A stretch of 64,000 bases of DNA from Ligula intestinalis (lineage: Eukaryota; Platyhelminthes; Cestoda; Diphyllobothriidea; Diphyllobothriidae), in the NCBI GenBank assembly GCA_036362985.1, contig JAYGXS010000001.1:76998599-77062598 (forward strand). Reading direction: 5' to 3'. The notes under the pieces are model-generated. The model worked only from the letters and a program-made list of their open reading frames with translations, was not told the origin of the DNA and did no database searches. Positions 1-12,008 of the stretch are shown here, one piece after another (positions within the stretch are counted from its first letter, which is position 1; every line of letters starts with the position of its first letter). The translations under genes were made by a program, and so were the position numbers.

Positions 1-3000
1 TAAACAGAAATACGGGGGAGGCGTCTTTAGAGGTGGGACGCGCTCACCAACCTTGAGGCTAAGGTAGTTTATTGGAATGTCAGTAATCCAAAGCGAAACT
101 CGGTGTCAGAAAACTAATAAAGGACGACGACAAGCACAATTACAGTGTTACGAGGAAAAGAAATCAGGCTACAAGTAGAACAGCGAGCCTTCGAAGAGGA
201 ACCAAAAAACTCGAAGAAACTGTGGCGGAAGATTGACACAAAGCAGTGGGTACTGACACTTCATGTTCAGACATGCATAAATGAAAACTCACGACCTGTG
301 TCTCTCCAAATAAACATATAATTTCTGTGTCCTAACTATGAACAACCTTCAGAGGGCTGTCAGAAAAGATGCAGGGATGTGAGAGAAATTTCTGGGTGAA
401 ATCTACGGAGACCAAAAAAATAGCAGTAGGAACTGCTTATCTCCGTATGTCTCTGAAAGTGACAGAAGGATGGGACGAAAGTCAGTCAAGACAGATATCC
501 AAGTATTGTTCCGTAGGATGTGTTCAGACACAACCACCCCATCTTTAAAGTACTAACTATAGGAATGGATTGAAGAATGCCGAATTCGAACCGTGCAGAG
601 TAAAATGCAATAGCATCTTATGCCAGGACAAATCTTTACCACCTTTGCCTTATGCAGTAAACCTATTGTGGATTTTCTGTGGTTCAAGGCATTTTTTCTC
701 TTTGCTACTTTTGTTTGGCGCAACTGCAGGTTAAAATTTCGACGGAAGAATTTTTCAAAACTTTTTACGTAGGGTAGATGGGTGCTCACCGATCAGGTTA
801 CGGAACGTGCTGGTCCTATTGTGCATCAAGGTACATACGGGCAGTCCTATAATAAACTACGTAATCATTTACCATACTGACAACCCAGGTACTCTTTAAA
901 AGCCCAGAAACGCTTTTTTCGCAGCTCATGCGCAACTGCGATGGATTCGGTTCATCAGTAGTTCCCCAGCGTTTGGCATGTAAACCCCAGTTTCATTCTG
1001 CTTTGCTTAATTTTGGAGGAAATTAATGAGCGAACTTGGAATAAATCCTCTGTCCGAAAGTGTGTCTTTACCAGCTCGTCTAATTTTACATACTACGCAT
1101 TTACTTCGAGAAAAAAAGTAAAGTAAAGATGACTGATTATTCAATTGTCATGGGCTCGGCGGCCTTGGCAGAATTCCAACCTATGGCGGAAAGATAAACC
1201 AGTCCGCCTGTGAACAACCCAACGCCTCTCTCTGGGACATCGGAGGTCTGGTGGCCAGAGCGCTGGCGGTACTCAAAGGCTGTTCTTTCTATAGCGGATT
1301 TGAATTCAGCATAATCCAATGAGTTTTTTGACGAATGGATAGTCATTTTAAATGGTCAAATCCGTTAAAATATCTGTCCAACTAAGATCGAACCTATGAT
1401 TCGTGTGCCTTGCTGTCTTGCTTCTTCAGGTTTAACGAAATCGTTTTCTCTGTCAATGCAGATATTTTACCCTAAACACTTTTTTCAATAATGGTTACGT
1501 ATGCAGACGACAGTCTTCCCTAGATGGAGATATGGCTTCCACCAAATCAATCGTTAGCGCAAAATAACTTTCAACGGAACTGGGTAGATTTCGATTAACT
1601 TCGCTCGTCGGGATACTGCCTCTGATTTTGGATAACGGGGACTGTGAATGCTTTATAGGGAGCGACCACTAAGGAAGTAAAGCGAGTTTTCAGTATCCAG
1701 GCCACCAAAGATGTCAATGGACTGTTGAAAGCTTTGTGATTCGCGATGGGTGGCATGTTTCTGATGGGAGGGCACATATGATTATCAAGAATAGGTAATG
1801 TGTCCCAAGTAAATGCTCGCGTTTGTCTTCTTTTGGACAAATGAATTTGGAAGGTACCGCCGACAAAAACAAGGTAGCCCATATGGTCAGTTTAGCCTGA
1901 ACCCTTATTTTGGAATGTTCGAGTCTTTACAAAGGCTCCTTTGCGCACAGAGTCAGACATTTCATTATTTCAGTCGTGGGCTCCTATCCCACCAACTGCG
2001 ATAGAACATACGCAGTGGCATTTAAATAGCATGTGCTAAACTTGCCGGATTACAGGAAATACTACGCATGTTCACTTTGCCTTACAATCCCATTTTTGAG
2101 GCCCCGCGTGCAGCTGTGCGGCAAAGAGTTGTCAACGAATGCAGGACCCACTGTACCAACAAGGCAGGCACTAATTGAAAAAGGAGGGAATCGGTTCACT
2201 ATTGGGTCACCCAGCGTTCCACATTTACTTTGTGGTATATATTCCAACAGCACTACCGCAAACGATGAAACGATGTACATTGCTAGCGTATTTGCTGGTT
2301 ACTATGCAACCGTCTTCGAGGAATCTTGCAAGGCAAGCCGAAACTTTCATAGGCAAGGGTAGGGCACGTAACCCACTAAATAAATTATAGTTAACCAAAA
2401 CCTTAACGCCAACCGTGGCAATATGTCTAAGGGATACCCTTAACACTTAAACCACAAGACTTTAAGGAAACCACGAATTTAATCGTAACGTTAACCTGAG
2501 CCTTAGAACTCTAACTCAAAAGCCCTAACCCTAGCATGGAAGCCCTAATTGTAAGCCCGAAACTCCAACTCTAGGCTCAATTTCAAATCCAAACCATAAC
2601 CCACGCCTGACAACGCCAGCCCTTCGAATAACCCAACATCGCACACTAAGCGTAATCGTAGTACTTACCCAAATCATGAGCCTGAGACGGGCAACTTTAG
2701 CGCCAGTGAAAGTCACTATCTGCGCATCGCATAATTCCTTTCGTCAGGCAAACCGTTATGAACCAAACCTACCTAAATGAAATAGATTGGGTTAAATACC
2801 GTACCCCGACACTTGAATATTCCGTTGCATCATCAAGTTGCAAATCCACCCATGAAATAAAGCGAAATTTTCGGCGCAGTTTATTTTAAGATATAATTCC
2901 TGAGCTTATAGTATGGACCGTCGTTTATTATAATATAGCCACTTTGTAAAATTTCGCTTCCAAAAAAGTACTTGGAAAAGAATTCCAAAAGTTACTTGTT

Positions 3001-6000
3001 CACGAAATTACCTGAAGTTGTAACTAGCTGGTTCCGCAGTTTTTAAAACTACGTGTGCTATATCAGTAAGTAGCTCACTACCGAAGCGTTTTAACCAGTC
3101 CGCATCATATTTTCCATGCCCTATAATTTTTCCTGGAGAAATCTGCTGTTGATTAAAACATTGCAGATAAAGTATGTTGGTTCGATTTAGTGTAATCCTG
3201 AACAGTTAACTGAATTTACATCCCCCACGCATACTGAGTTCCATCAATGTTCTAGGATGGCATCAGTTTCTTACGTGCTTCTAGGAGCCCAATGCTCATA
3301 GTCCGTAGCTGTCCTTATCAGAACGTCTTGAAAATTTTTCCATCAAATTGTTCAGATGACGACAGTTCCGTAGACAGGTGTTTTGAATAAATTGATGGTG
3401 GATTTTTACAATGGTTCAATCTGCTTGTCAAACGGATTTCCTCATATGGCTTATCTGGAGGACTAGTGAACAGACTTTGGGTTCGGATCTTCTAGCATGC
3501 AATTCCCATATGGGATACTATTATCCAAAAGTTCGGACCAACGACTGGGGAAGGGACACAAACTGCCAACCGCATTCATCTTCCTGTGTGTTTATCCCTT
3601 CCCGTTTTGTTTAGCGAGTCAACACGTGCTACTAAGCTAATGAGAACGCCTGTCAGAATGCATCAGTAAGGGTGAAGGACAGATGTCCAACAGCGCCATT
3701 CTCGTCAAACCAGGCGAAATAGGTTATATAGCTGAAGCTTTCAAGATAACCTCCGGAATGCTGCCTACCTGCCACCCATCGTCACTGCAGTTTCTATTGT
3801 TTGCAATGGAGGAGACGGCAGTCCACGTACACAGTTCGGTTCTCAGATTTGTCCAGACAGCTCATCTACTGTGGGCCGCAAACAATTGGGTGCGGATACA
3901 CTAACCCAGATTATCTCCATCTAAAGCATTAGTCACTCTTTGAAATCGAAACTTAAATACTAGGTTGCTGTGCAGTTGTGAAGACCTGACGGCAATTTAT
4001 CGATTAGGACTGCCAGAAACGTATTCAACTGTAAGATGTGCACTGGCCGTCTATGATGTTTATCCATGTTCTCTATTTAAGAATTGGACTGATAAGTTGG
4101 TCAGAAACATATTATATACCACAGCAGTTTTGCCCCGAAATGAGAACTCAAGGAGACATTGATTATTCACACAAATAGGAATTAAGCCAATCTAAATCCA
4201 ATGGTAGAGCGCACGACTCAGAATTTGAAAGTGGACGTTTCAACCTCGCCCAGTAATACATCGTTTCGGGTTACATGAATTCCGTCACTTCTCAGAATCT
4301 ATCGTGATTAAGGGTTCATCAATTTTCCAATTAACCATCGAAATGTGTTTTATTTATAATGCTAAATAGTAATAATACCTGAATTCAGTAGACATCGCCC
4401 TTTTCCATGCAGTCCGATGGGGCTTTTTTATTATGAGGGAGGGGTAGTGTTACGCACGATTGCGAAACGTACATATTCTAAAAAATGGCCCAGTTAATCT
4501 TGCACTTGTTAATTTCTGCAGAATTTGCTGCTCGTACTCGAACTAGTGAAATTTCGTATGGTTTAAAGGTCTGTTTTGGTGTCCTGAATAGCGTGCATGG
4601 GGTTGTTTGTGCAAAGTGAGCTTTTTAGGTCTAGGGAATTGTGAAACCAGGAACAATAACGAAGATATTATGCAGATGTTTACCGCTAACCAATTCTTAT
4701 AACTTCGTTTTTAATAGATTAAAAGCGTGTCACAGAACTCAAATATTCGATAATCACCGGCCTGATAAGATCAGAGGTGCTGAATATGAACTTGAATTCT
4801 GATTACAAAAGCTCGATGTACACCGAGTCTAATGAGGCAGTCTGACAGGCGTTGCTCTTGAAATACATCCAGGATCAGTCTAGCCTGTATTTTTAACCTA
4901 CCACCAAGTACCTTTTAACCAACTAGAGCCGTATATTGAACCCCTAACTAAACAAGGGGATGTGGCACTCAAACATCCAGATACTTGCTTTAAGTTACGT
5001 GCGCAATGCCCTACCGTATCCAGCGGGGCACTTCCGGTTCATTTTAGGCTCCAAAACTCATGTTTCTAGTCTTCAGTGACAGGTTCCATAAATAGGCAGC
5101 GAATTGCTCGTCTCACCACCGTCATGCCTAGGTCAGTCTGATAAAAGCTTACGGATCATGGGCTTCCGGCCATCTCTAGAACTATGTTAAGTCCTGATCT
5201 GCTGCACAGAGGTTGCGCGAAACAGCTTCCCGTAGGCAGGATTTCCTCTAACACCTGGAATTTGAAGGTGAACGCCTCCGTCCAACCTCTCCGGTATGTC
5301 AGCTGAACACTCCACAGTGGTGCCAAATGACGGCTGAATTACTATAAGATGAGAGACCATATTCGCCATGTGCTCGTACTACTTTGGCTCGTAGTCTAGT
5401 TACGGGTAAACGTGTTACAAGTTCTGTGCACAGTCATATATGAGAATTTTAGCCCTGCATCGTCCGGAACAAGATAGTCCGCCTGTTCCGCAGCTGGCCT
5501 TCTTCGAGGACTTATTACTGATCCGCAGCCTGTGTATGCACCGGAAAGTTTACAAAAAAGCCAGTATAAAAAGACCGCCTTCCGAAAGTTTCTATTGCTC
5601 CGGTAATATCAGCTGCTTGAAGCATTTGAATCATTTAGGGTCTCCAGCTTCAAAATGCTAACCTGAGTGAACATTTATTTCCATTTCTCCCAATTTTTCA
5701 ATAGAAATTCGATTTATGTAAATGACAGAGACAATAAGTCCAATGTAACCTGTAAAATTTAAACCACACTATTCTGGAGTCTTTTCGGTCAGCCAGAACA
5801 AGAGCCACAAGCAATAAAAGTTCATTCTCAGTGAACCTACCTTTCCGTTTTTCCTTTCGGTGAAATCAATCATACTTTTGGGTAGGCGACACATTAATAC
5901 CTAACCCAATTTCGCTCCCAGTAGAGGACTAACAATAACTTTCAACACAAACTCCAAACTAATTAGTGATCCAATTATGACTTGACCGTTTTTGATCTCG

Positions 6001-6900
6001 CACGCCCAGAGAGCACAAAAACAATTTAAAACCTCAGTTCACCTAGTTGAGTGTGAAAGTGGATTTAACTAAGGTACCTCAAGGAGGACATGATCACACA
6101 GAAAGAAATTACTTTCATAGTGGTTGGTGTGACGTAAAGCCAACGGCTGTCATAAGTCACACACTTGTCAGGGCAACAAACGATTGTGCGACTCTACTAA
6201 ACCGGCAGCGAATTATAACCCTAAGCAACACAATGCATAGGGTTAGGGGTAGCTTGGCGTTCTACTTTCCTTCATTTGCCCTCTCCCATCAAATCCGTAT
6301 TACACGCTGAACAACCCTTTCTTTTCGAAGTGGGGTCACACATTGCGTCCTCGCCGAATTCGGTCCCAAGTAAAATTCCGAGCAAAAAGTGGTATTGTAA
6401 TCACGCAACATCAGTCCAGCCCCTATGATAACTTAAAACCGTCACGCTTACATCTCCTCCGAGTGTGGTGAAAATTACGCATAAAGTATGCATTCTAGAT
6501 AATGTGTGAGCCGTGGCCTGTAAGAAGAGATACCAAGGTCGAATAGTATTTTGGGTACAGAGACCGAATTCTAATTGCACAAGCAAGTAAGGGGAATGTG
6601 TTCGACTAGTCACTTTCCTGTAGCTTAGCAAAGCAAAGTCAATAATGTGAAATAAGCTTTCTTGATATTAAAAGCACGCGTGGAGGTAACAAAAATGCGA
6701 AGATAATAAACTCAGTACCCTCATATGGGCCTAACTTTCGTTATCTTCCTTGAACCTCAGTTCCTCGTAGGTGCGAAGTTTTTTGCCGTATGATAAAGCA
6801 AACGATGTGGTTCATACCCCTAGTCGTCTATAGCCAAATTCCAAACCACTCTTAGACAGGAGTGGATGTTAATATTATTTTCATCCTTTACAATACTGTT
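1..6900. other. Non-coding stretch upstream of hedgehog exon 2
   Basis: No recognisable gene. All open frames are short (under about 110 codons), overlap on both strands and show no known motif, signal peptide with a splice donor, or conserved domain. The stretch is either intron 1 of hedgehog or its 5' flank. I looked here for a hedgehog first exon (signal peptide, a Cys-Gly-Pro-Gly-Arg start, the Thr-Gly-Ala-Asp-Arg motif before a phase-0 donor) and did not find one. The only structure seen is the telomere-like degenerate repeat near 2.4-2.7 kb and a short similar patch near 6215-6255. Confidence 0.5.
2390..2690 (-). repeat. Degenerate CCCTAA-like hexanucleotide tract
   Basis: About 300 bases in which variants of CCCTAA, CCTTAA, ACCCTAA and AACTCTAAC recur at roughly hexamer spacing, with drift. 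On the minus strand this reads as TTAGGG-like, the usual animal telomere repeat. It is too diverged to be a functional telomere and looks like an old interstitial tract or a satellite derived from one. A similar tract in the opposite orientation lies at 9520-9680. Confidence 0.5.
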
Positions 6901-6924
6901 CATCTTAAAGTAGATCCAACAAAG

Positions 6925-7035
6925 CAAAGTGAGGCCGGAATGACCCTTGCTGGCTTGTTAGCCGTCCTCAGCCAGTCATAACAAATCTAAGGGGTCGGAA
7001 CCCCCGAGATTCGAAGTTCAAAAGTGCATGCCTAT
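6925..7035 (-). mobile_element. tRNA-derived SINE with hammerhead-like tail, decayed copy
   Basis: Read on the minus strand, a B-box-like segment (CTTCGAATCTC) is followed by the family tail: stem I arm GACTGG, a core box CTGAGGA (family consensus CTGATGA), the stem II hairpin CGGCTAACAAGCCA, GCAA in place of GAAA, and a closing arm. Two core changes would inactivate the ribozyme. The tRNA A-box region is not clear. It belongs to the same family as the better copies near 23.2 and 29.4 kb. Confidence 0.6.
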
Positions 7036-7069
7036 ATTTTTCCTCAAATAAACCGAATTGAACTGAAAA

Positions 7070-9515
7070 GGATCCTAATCATCGCGATTTTATGACAGGA
7101 TAATATATTGCAGACTTTCGCGACGGTTTCGCGCAAATGAACCTCTGTTCACTACGGTGATGGATATTAAGTCTCAAATTTCCTAATCCTGTAGACATTT
7201 ATATGTGAGAGCTCAAGAGGACTGACCATGACCTGACACTTCATGTCTTTCTGAGCCTGTATTTCATCCATCGCAGTCTGTGATTGTAATCTTTCCAGTG
7301 TGTGAATGTTTTCTGGCTAAAAAAACTGTGTTGTTTATTATCCCTAAACGGTATGCACGAATAGGCCAAGCTGTTTTCTCAATGTGCGTGGATATATCGG
7401 GCAATTTAAACGGGCTTGTCGATTACTAACCAAGCTTCTTACTTCGTCTCGCAATGCTGTGTAAGCGTCCTTGCAATGCGAGGCCGCAAAGGAGGCGAGT
7501 TTACCGTCTCAGGAATGCTGACGGTTGTTCTGGATAGCTTTTGGGATATGCGTTGCCATAAATAACGAGGGAAAGACGACTATGACGTAGTAAAATTGTT
7601 AAGTGTTCCAGGAATGCTGATCCACCCTAAAGGAATTTTAATGGGTGCATCAAGGTGTCCTGACGGTGTTGTGTTCATTCTTTTTGTCGGCGAGTACCGA
7701 CGTCAGCATAAAAGCGTTGATTCTGCAGACACTCGTCTGCCCTCCCTGCAGCTTCAGACTTTCATCGGACTGGTTCTGTTTGAGCATCGTGAACAAGCCA
7801 GACATATCGGTTGGTTACAAGATTAAGTTTTCAGAAATCCGTTCCTGTCAAATTACATTAAGTGCCACCTAATAAGTGCTAGCTAGAAGTGATTGAGCCT
7901 CCCCGCCTGATGCTAATGTGCTGCCTAGGTGTAAATGCATGTTGGCAAAAAATGACGATGAATATCTCTCATTGAATGTTAAACTGACAGTTTTCCGACT
8001 GACATTGCGTTCTACCACAGAGTATATAAATAATAAATAAATAATTTGTATGTTAGCAGTTATGTCCTTGCTAAATTCACTTACGTTCTGTGGGTTGGTT
8101 CACTCTGAGATGCGGCCTGTAAAGTATAGAAACGTGTTTTGTGGCAGTTAGGTGAAAATCGGCTGGCGGAAACTGTAACTGGGGCCGGTCAGTGCACAAG
8201 CACTACTGCTATGTTGATGACAAGTCCAACTTTGCTGAATCCGTAGGAAAATACTTTAAGGCGGCGCCGATTATCTGCATCTGTAGAAACTTTAAGTATT
8301 AATAAACTTGCCAGCGGTTTGATATGTATTTGTAATGTGAGGACATTCCTCAACTGAAATGACAGTTTAAAGCGAGCATTCTACTTGGTTTCGCTTGTCT
8401 GTCACGATGCATCTGAACTAGGTCCTTTATCAATACTACTGTCCTGTAGGCCATTTTACAGATTTCCCTATATGAGTGAAAACATTTCTAGGTAATCGAT
8501 TTCTTTATAACTTTACATAGCCCATTTCCGTTCATTGCAGTGAAGGTTATTACCTTTTTAATTTCCTAAGCGTTAATTTCGAACTTTGAGTAAATCGTTA
8601 TATTCAAGAGCCTGTAGGTGCAGGCCGATGATGACGATCCACTCCAAGTTAGAGACTAATTTCAGAGGATATTGAAAAGCTACAATTTCGAAACCGGTGT
8701 ATCCACCAGAAAGCGCACGGGGGATGCTGGGAGGACACCCTGATGAGCGGAACCCTTGCGGTTGTGCCATGCATTTACTGTCAGTATGGCAGATAATTAA
8801 TGAGTTAAACCGTAATATCACTGATTAACTTACAGCAGTTTCTGTAGGCTAAATATTTGGTAAAAAAGGGGAGAATTCGGTCCAGATAATAAATGTGGCA
8901 TTAGTAGTTTTTTAGGAAATAAAAGTGAAATGACTATTGGGAAACGCTTTCTTTCATGATTTTTATCCCGTAATGCGGTACCTAGATACGTTTTACAGTT
9001 TTATGAGCACAGAGGAAGTCTGGTGAGGGCCAAAGTTTTTAAACAGATAACCTTGTTACCGCATCTGAAATTCGGTATATTCCATCGTCTTTCAACTTTG
9101 TAGTACATTTATTTTTCATAGCAGGCTAAAGGAAGTGAGGAAACTTATCACGACTAGAAATATTCTAGATAGTAAATGATTGCGGAATATACCAGGTGTT
9201 ATTGAATACTCTAAAGCAAATAAATTTATTCGGCACAGATGAGGTTTCCCTTGAAACCTAGCGTAAGTCACAAGGGGTGAATAACAGACTCGACCTGAGG
9301 GCTAAGTGGCATGCACACTCACTTCAACTTAGAAACAATACACTCAGTGTGATCTCGCCCGGTAATCCGTCTTTTCTAGTGGTATGATTTTTCCCATTTT
9401 CTAGAAAAAGCCACATTTAGGGCAGAGTCTGATCCTTTTAAATAGAACCAGAACACGGGAACAGGAACCGTTCACGATGCATTTGCCTTTGGGTCAAGTC
9501 CCAGCGAAATTATAT
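7070..9515. other. Stretch with no recognised feature
   Basis: Only short overlapping frames. A loose local repetition of an AGGAATGCTGA-like motif occurs near 7510 and 7610, but no coherent repeat unit, gene or RNA could be supported. Confidence 0.4.
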
Positions 9516-9519
9516 TCAG

Positions 9520-9680
9520 GAGTAAGGTGGGGCGTTAGGTTTAAGCTTGGAGTTAGGGTCAGGATTATAGTAAGCGTTAAGGTTTTGTTTCGTGCCAACT
9601 GTGGAACTTAGGTTTAAGGAAAGACTAGTACTTAGTTTAAGATTACAGTTTAGTTTTATGTTAGGGTTGAGACACGGGGG
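9520..9680 (+). repeat. Degenerate TTAGGG-like hexanucleotide tract
   Basis: GTTAGG, GTTAGGG, GTTAAGG and TTAGTTT variants recur at about 6-base spacing for about 150 bases. It is the mirror orientation of the tract at 2390-2690. It ends about 250 bases before the acceptor of hedgehog exon 2. It looks like decayed telomere-like satellite; no function is implied. Confidence 0.45.
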
Positions 9681-9932
9681 CATTTACCGATCCTGAACTT
9701 TATCGCAAGACTTTCCATTTTAAGTGGAGAGGGAAGGGGGGAGCGTTCTCCCCCGTGCCTACTTAGACGGCCATACAAGTCACTCCTAGCACTTGCAACA
9801 CTCTTGCTATTTCCATGCATCTATAAAAGATTTAAAAATCTGCCCATCGGATATTTGACGTTCTCATCGTTTTCCAAACCATTAGCATCTATCAGTGAAT
9901 AAAGTTTTCGCTCCAAATGTCCTCATTTGCAG

Positions 9933-10587
9933 ACTGAAGAGTACCCGAACATGGCATTCCAAAATCAGCGAAAGCGACTCAGTGGTTATCGAGGGAGTGC
10001 TGACGGTGGTGCTGGAGGAGGCGGTGAAGTTGACATTGGCAAAGGCGCGCTGGCGGCAGCACGTTCTGGCGCCGACGTGACAATGCACCGACCCCGAACC
10101 AATTTCTCCGCCGTCGATCCGTACGCTAGCAGTCAAGAGCAGACATTGCAACAGCAGCACCGTGACTCTCGCGGTGGTTATGGCAGCTATCCGCGTTCTC
10201 GCGACACCTACTCTCACTGGTCACCCTATAGCCAGGGCGGTGGCCGGGCCGTGGATCCGCAAGCACCCACCTTTAGGATGAACCAACCCCGATGGGGCAA
10301 TGGCCCTCCGACCGCCCTCTCCTGGTCCCACAAAACCAACAGAGGTCGATGGATTGGTGGCTATACCGGTGAACGTCTAGGCTCCGAGAAGCATCTCATG
10401 ATGGAGGAATTTCACTTCGCCGGTCGGGCTGTGGATATGATCCTCGTAGATGCACGCGAGGGCAGTCCGGTTCGTCAGAGTCGAAGTCTCTTTCCTGGGA
10501 AGCTGGCGCAACTGGCATACTTCAAGGCTCTGTTTGATTGGTGCTTCTTCTCAAGAGACGGATATGTCCACTGTTCAGTGAAACCAG
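9933..10587 (+). CDS. hh: Hedgehog precursor, exon 2 (C-terminal half of the HhN signalling domain)
   Basis: This is an internal exon of 218 codons plus one base. It runs from a phase-0 acceptor (CCTCATTTGCAG before 9933) to a phase-1 donor (CCAG then GTAGGT at 10588). The end is recognisable HhN: FHFAGRAVDM (exon residues 160-169), then KLAQLAYFKALFDWCFF and GYVHCSVKP before the splice, matching HYEGRAVD...LARLAVEAGFDWVYY...HIHCSVK of other hedgehogs. The zinc ligands His161, Asp168 and His213 are present. Two features are odd. Residues about 20-130 form a Gly, Ser, Gln and Arg-rich insertion, so the exon is about 2.5 times the usual length. The calcium-loop motif TEGWDED is replaced by IGGYTGER, and the glutamate near the zinc site is a serine. 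The secreted ligand binds Patched. An upstream exon must supply the signal peptide and the N-terminal half. An alternative is a hedgehog-related gene, but the downstream Hint exon supports true hh. Confidence 0.88.
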
Positions 10588-11439
10588 GTAGGTGACGACT
10601 GAAAGTATTCTTAAAAATTAAAGTTATTTGAGAATCGTGATGACATCGTTTATATTGAGGCCTGAGTCTCAAGGAGTCAAAGGGAATCAAACAAGCATGC
10701 GCTCCAAAAGACCTTTTTCCTTTTGATTTCGTGAGATATTGCGGATGAAACTACAACCCAAGGTACTAACCAGATCAACAAATGAGAGTTGTTTGGTTAT
10801 TAGCTAAAAGTATGAATCCTCAGTTCCTAACAGTACGAGAAACTAGGACCGTTTCAAAATGCTCAAAGGAAGGAGTGCTAAAAGCCTGACGGCAAGAAAG
10901 CGGTCATCCTCAAACATGACACATCATATAACCGGCAACACAGGGGCGTCTATTCTATGTTAGATACTGAAATAGAGGATAGTCTTCTGACATAATTCGA
11001 CCCCTCCGTAGTCAAGTTATTACTGTGGAAAGTGTTGTCCTTCAAGTTCACAAATGGAACCTGATTCCACTCGCGCCTATAACTTGTTACGAAACTCCAA
11101 CCCCCCAAATTTCTCGGTACGACGGTCATCCAGCTTTTTCTCTATTGGATAAGTGCACGGTTCTGGCCTCCCTTATTGGACAGTTTGACTGCAATTGGTT
11201 TTTTTCGCATTTCACGCGCATTCGGTCTGTTCCTCTACCCCTGTCAACTTGAAAAATATCACACATAGGCCAACTGAGTGTGAAGGATCATCGAACTGCT
11301 AAAGTTTATTTGCAGTCGCGTACCTCTGCATTTTAAATACCTTCAAAATGGTTTTATTACTAGGATGCAAATAAAAAGATGTTCACATTACGACCGTTTT
11401 GGAAACTCAGAATAATGCATAAGAAAGAGTGTCGACAAA

Positions 11440-11510
11440 AAGTCAGGAGACTGGACGGACGATTTTTAGCTTATAAGCTGTTCTCAGCCAGCCAGATCTA
11501 ATCCCAGGCT
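11440..11510 (-). mobile_element. SINE tail fragment, decayed
   Basis: On the minus strand: GGCTGG, then CTGAGAA (for CTGATGA), a near-perfect stem II hairpin AGCTTATAAGCT, AAAA for GAAA, and CCAGTCTCC as the closing arm and tail. No clear tRNA head. It lies head-to-head with the copy at 11,630. Confidence 0.55.
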
Positions 11511-11627
11511 TTTATAAGCGGGAATTTAATTCCGGTTTTTGTTGGTCATTGAACATAACTAAGTCCAGCGCTACAGCACTGAGCCGGCATATTTAACACG
11601 TTATATCGTAACCAGCAGGAAAACGCG

Positions 11628-11790
11628 TCAAGGCTCAATGGTAGAGTGTTGACCTTCTTTACTCTTAATGACTAAAGAATCTCCGCTCAAGTTCCAGGTT
11701 GTCTATACCTGTGGTTGGTTCTGGCATAGTAAAGTCGATTAATAAGCCAGCAATAGCCGTTCCAGTCCCCCTTTCTTTATCCTTGCTTCT
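11628..11790 (+). mobile_element. tRNA-derived SINE, decayed copy
   Basis: The A-box-like start GCTCAATGGTAGAG is followed by a weak B box (TCAAGTTCCAGG), then GGTTGG, a disrupted core box, the stem II right arm TTAATAAGCCA, GCAA, and GTTCCAGTCCCC. Same order of parts as the other family members, with the ribozyme core lost. Confidence 0.5.
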
Positions 11791-11962
11791 CCGTCGGCAT
11801 AATTAATTATCGTCATGCAGCTGCCTGCGAGAGCTCTCAATTGGATCCCAAAGCACGACGGGATGGCTAAGTCCTATAATAAAACCAGCGAATGCACACC
11901 CATCACGTATCTAAAATTGTTTGCTTTAGATTAATTAATGAAATGATGCAATTCCCTTGTGC

Positions 11963-11975
11963 GTCCTCCTCCTCC

Positions 11976-12007
<32 letters not shown>

Positions 12008-12008
12008 G
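11963..12008 (+). repeat. (TCC)n/(ATC)n trinucleotide microsatellite
   Basis: A run of TCC units changes into about 11 ATC units. In one frame it reads as a poly-serine tract, but no gene context supports translation. Confidence 0.9.

Noticed and set aside
4195..4260. tRNA-like sequence (ATGGTAGAGC, then GTTTCAACC)
   Set aside because: Only weak A and B box resemblance, no paired arms, and no SINE tail downstream.
9927..9932. Start codon for hh exon 2
   Set aside because: The first codon is TTG followed by CAG, i.e. the end of a splice acceptor. The protein continues from an upstream exon.
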